A DNA stretch of 64,000 nucleotides, from positions 1 to 64,000 of the forward strand of contig NZ_VTWS01000005.1 in NCBI RefSeq assembly GCF_008727875.1, read 5' to 3'. This stretch comes from Larkinella humicola. Lineage in GTDB: Bacteria > Bacteroidota > Bacteroidia > Cytophagales > Spirosomataceae. How positions within the stretch are numbered: position 1 is the first letter of the stretch; each line of letters opens with the position of its first letter. A model generated the notes under the pieces. It did not search any database and was not told the DNA's origin. It saw only the letters and a program-made list of their open reading frames with translations. Shown here one piece after another: positions 63,301-64,000 of the stretch. Both the position numbers and the translations under genes were made by a program.

Positions 63301-63581
63301 ATGAGCAATTCCTTTGTGACGTAACCGATGGACGTAATAACCAGCGTTTTGCCCGTCGGTGGCACCGAAAGCGAGAATGTACCGCCCGCGTCGGTTTGTG
63401 AACCGATAGTGGTTCCCAGCACCACGATGTTGACACCGGGCAGGGGTTGGTTATCGTCCTGGCCAATCACGGTGCCGGTAATCAGCCGGGCCTGGGAAAA
63501 GGCAATGGAGGGTGTTAAAAACAGCAGCAAGGCGGTTTTTAACACCGGGATGATTCGACGGAGTAACGGAGTTGTTTCCAT
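60393..63581 (-). CDS. SusC/RagA-family TonB-linked outer-membrane transporter
   Basis: A 1062-residue protein with a signal peptide (about 1-30), a carboxypeptidase-regulatory-like CarboxypepD_reg domain (ITGTVIGQDDNQPLPGVNIVVLGT, about 34-115), a plug domain (GFDxxLxG-type region, RGINSITSSVYPLILVDGV near 170-200 and DASATAIYGSRAANGVVVITT near 230-250), and a 22-strand barrel ending in VFTVGLNVGF. It imports large or complex substrates with SusD. A Cys-ended leader ORF and a long palindrome lie in the about 280-nt region upstream, so expression may be sulfur-controlled. Confidence 0.95.
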   Translation of the reverse strand: METTPLLRRIIPVLKTALLLFLTPSIAFSQARLITGTVIGQDDNQPLPGVNIVVLGTTIGSQTDAGGTFSLSVPPTGKTLVITSIGYVTKELLIGNQTSFAITLTADTRQLNEVIVTGYSSESKKAFTGSASKVSATQLENRPAQSLDQLLGGQAAGVNIVQPSSALNATPVFRIRGINSITSSVYPLILVDGVTVFTGSAGGAVGNNPLADINPSDIETIDILKDASATAIYGSRAANGVVVITTKKGKKGRTKVSYDGWVSFSKPFNLLPLLNPADYVTIKNEARVNAGLTPGFVLGKNADGSDVGTDWNDVAYQTGVSQNHTVSVSGANDATNYFLSLNHSDQNGILKTNTFKRQSARLNLEHKLNRSISIGTSLTYSKSVNAGPNSGAIGPNSVASSSGNSVNTQYIGLQPLARLTYILPPNVPVYNADGSYNINRANGNIGYGPNSSALGVFNAYNLQTILDLDKNSSENNTLIGSVFAEFEILKDLKLKTVYGIDNYVVENKEFRNPYSGDGFATNGAATNSNTVYFRSNWTNTLSYSTTFAENHNLRLLVGHEEIYRKVDGWGATRTGLADPFYTNYQGGFTTITPTANVFSENGLLSYFSNVSYDYKRKYLFSFNFRRDGLSALAAGNKWGNFGGGSVGWNLSEEPFYKNASLSQTLNDVKIRASYGIVGNSSLNDYAALSQFGSGTYAGVASLSFGQAGNPDLRWESSKKIDIGLNVGLWNNRITLEADYYKNTIDGLILNAPQPLSKGIPGNSIAANVGSLYNSGVELAINAGILTKGKFQWNASFNVATLKNRVTSLGPGGDIYPTNLSTFGIQNITRVGYSVGSIFAVPSPGVNPANGNKLYINRNNETVQYDAVAKRFTYLEGGTAPAIDNYADGRIQGPSLPTYYGGFNNNLAYGDFDVVIGIIFSGGNKLYNGTRATLSDQRYFNNGTFIKDRWTTPGQVTEIPKLVWGDSFTGGFSSANTTNVEDGSFVKLKNVALGYRVPVQRIGIAKYIASARAYVQAANLFTITNYTGSDPEVSINGNSINSGKDQNVPVNASVFTVGLNVGF

Positions 63582-63735
63582 GTAAAACAGAGGAATTGAA
63601 TTGGATCAAATTGCGGGAATGTAACGCCACTTTTCGCCCGTTGAAACGGAAAAGCAGTTCGTTCAAAAGAATTAAACTAGTATTTCTATATACTTTATAT
63701 AGTAATAGTGCGTCATATAATTTCTGGCGGGAAAC

Positions 63736-63813
63736 CCGATAGACAGGCCGACAGGCCCATAAGAATAATCAACCACCGAAAAATCAGATAAGCCTGACGG
63801 GCCTGTCTACCGG
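63736..63813. repeat. 14-bp-arm palindrome in the susC leader
   Basis: CCGATAGACAGGCC (63736-63749) pairs with GGCCTGTCTACCGG (63800-63813) with one wobble pair around 50 nt. On the minus strand it lies about 45 nt after the Cys-ended ORF and about 155 nt before the susC ATG. Also nearby is CTATATA/TATATAG near 63684-63702. This is a candidate attenuator hairpin. Confidence 0.55.
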
Positions 63814-63858
63814 GGTATCAGCCAAAAAAACACGTGAAGTCAGATGAGAGAATGGCGC

Positions 63859-63936
63859 TTAACAACAACAGCCATTGGGGCAACGCAGAAGGGCACAATC
63901 AGCCTCTACCGGATCAAAAAAAACCACCTGTGCCAT
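63859..63936 (-). CDS. Cysteine-rich leader peptide upstream of susC (25-38 aa)
   Basis: On minus, an ATG at 63936 gives a 25-residue product ending ALLRCPNGCCC and stop TAA at 63859. An in-frame ATG at 63975 would give 38 residues. Five of the last fifteen residues are Cys (all TGT or TGC), three in a row before the stop. The stem AATGGC (63851-63856) / GCCATT (63871-63876) loops out exactly the three terminal Cys codons and the stop, so a stalled ribosome would prevent its pairing. Same ending and same 11-mer as the ORFs at 53563 and 53875. The promoter lies outside or at the end of the window. Confidence 0.6.
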   Translation of the reverse strand: MAQVVFFDPVEADCALLRCPNGCCC

Positions 63937-64000
63937 CGGGGTCAATGGCGAAAAAGACGTAGATATCCCTTTCATTGTCGTAAATGAAAAAAGTTAGTTG

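Noticed and set aside
63844-63996. Plus-strand 50-aa ORF at the window end
   Set aside because: Antisense to the Cys-ended leader ORF, basic composition arising from reading the Cys codons backwards; no supporting signal.

Overview
The window looks like chromosomal DNA of a cytophagal Bacteroidota, most like Spirosoma/Larkinella-type Spirosomataceae. The evidence is a SusC/SusD pair, PorT next to a UbiE/MenG methyltransferase, a GldE-type protein beside ssb, promoters of the Bacteroidota TTTG-N19-21-TAnnTTTG type, a 29-residue COX24-like basic mini-protein beside an RNase E/G gene, and moderately GC-rich genes. The genus is inferred and was not tested.

Layout. 0.1-3.5 kb: a secreted tandem SGNH hydrolase and an MBOAT acyltransferase (polysaccharide O-acylation). 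3.6-10.7 kb: envelope glycan genes, with two DPM1/GtrB-like glycosyltransferases, a polytopic protein and two tandem paralogous polytopic proteins, one broken by a frameshift. 10.7-18 kb: EamA transporter, LptF/G-like permease, a divergent MntR-MntH pair with a visible operator, Kup and a sugar-nucleotide epimerase. 18-25.9 kb: RNase E/G, COX24-like mini-protein, TPR protein, HU, MutY, SSB, GldE-like protein and a PrsW protease carrying an FHA-like N-terminus. 26-33.4 kb: M28 peptidase, nucleoside hydrolase, Gfo/Idh/MocA oxidoreductase, UbiE/MenG and PorT.

33.6-49.95 kb: an AT-rich integrated element of about 16.3 kb in the 3' end of a tRNA-Val(TAC) gene. It is bounded by a 45-bp direct repeat and carries matching GTTTAAAC repeat pairs just inside both ends. 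Its right part encodes a tyrosine recombinase, a small HTH protein, a VRR-NUC-like protein, a P4/D5-type helicase and a zinc-finger/Toprim primase-like protein. No conjugation or virion genes are recognisable. Its left part is a tightly coupled four-gene cassette: XRE regulator, PLD-nuclease/SNF2-type helicase, Eco57I-class adenine methylase and RecF/SMC-like ATPase. This is a strong candidate for an anti-phage restriction-like system whose combination I cannot match to a named type.

50-64 kb: an SLC13 transporter, then a long minus-strand locus with SusC, SusD, a secreted amidohydrolase, an SsuD-like flavin monooxygenase, an amino-acid-type permease, a tRNA-Cys, a PhyH dioxygenase and an SDR. 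Three short unannotated minus-strand ORFs end in runs of cysteine codons: MTLVERRLKALLCCCCCCR before phyH, one ending CCC before susC, and one ending CCC before the tRNA-Cys. The tRNA-Cys gene has a 16-nt insertion inside its T arm. Together they suggest a cysteine-sensing attenuation circuit controlling organosulfur scavenging, the most original signal in the window. Many gene gaps also hold long, near-perfect palindromes built from gap-specific repeated words, probably acting as terminators or processing structures.
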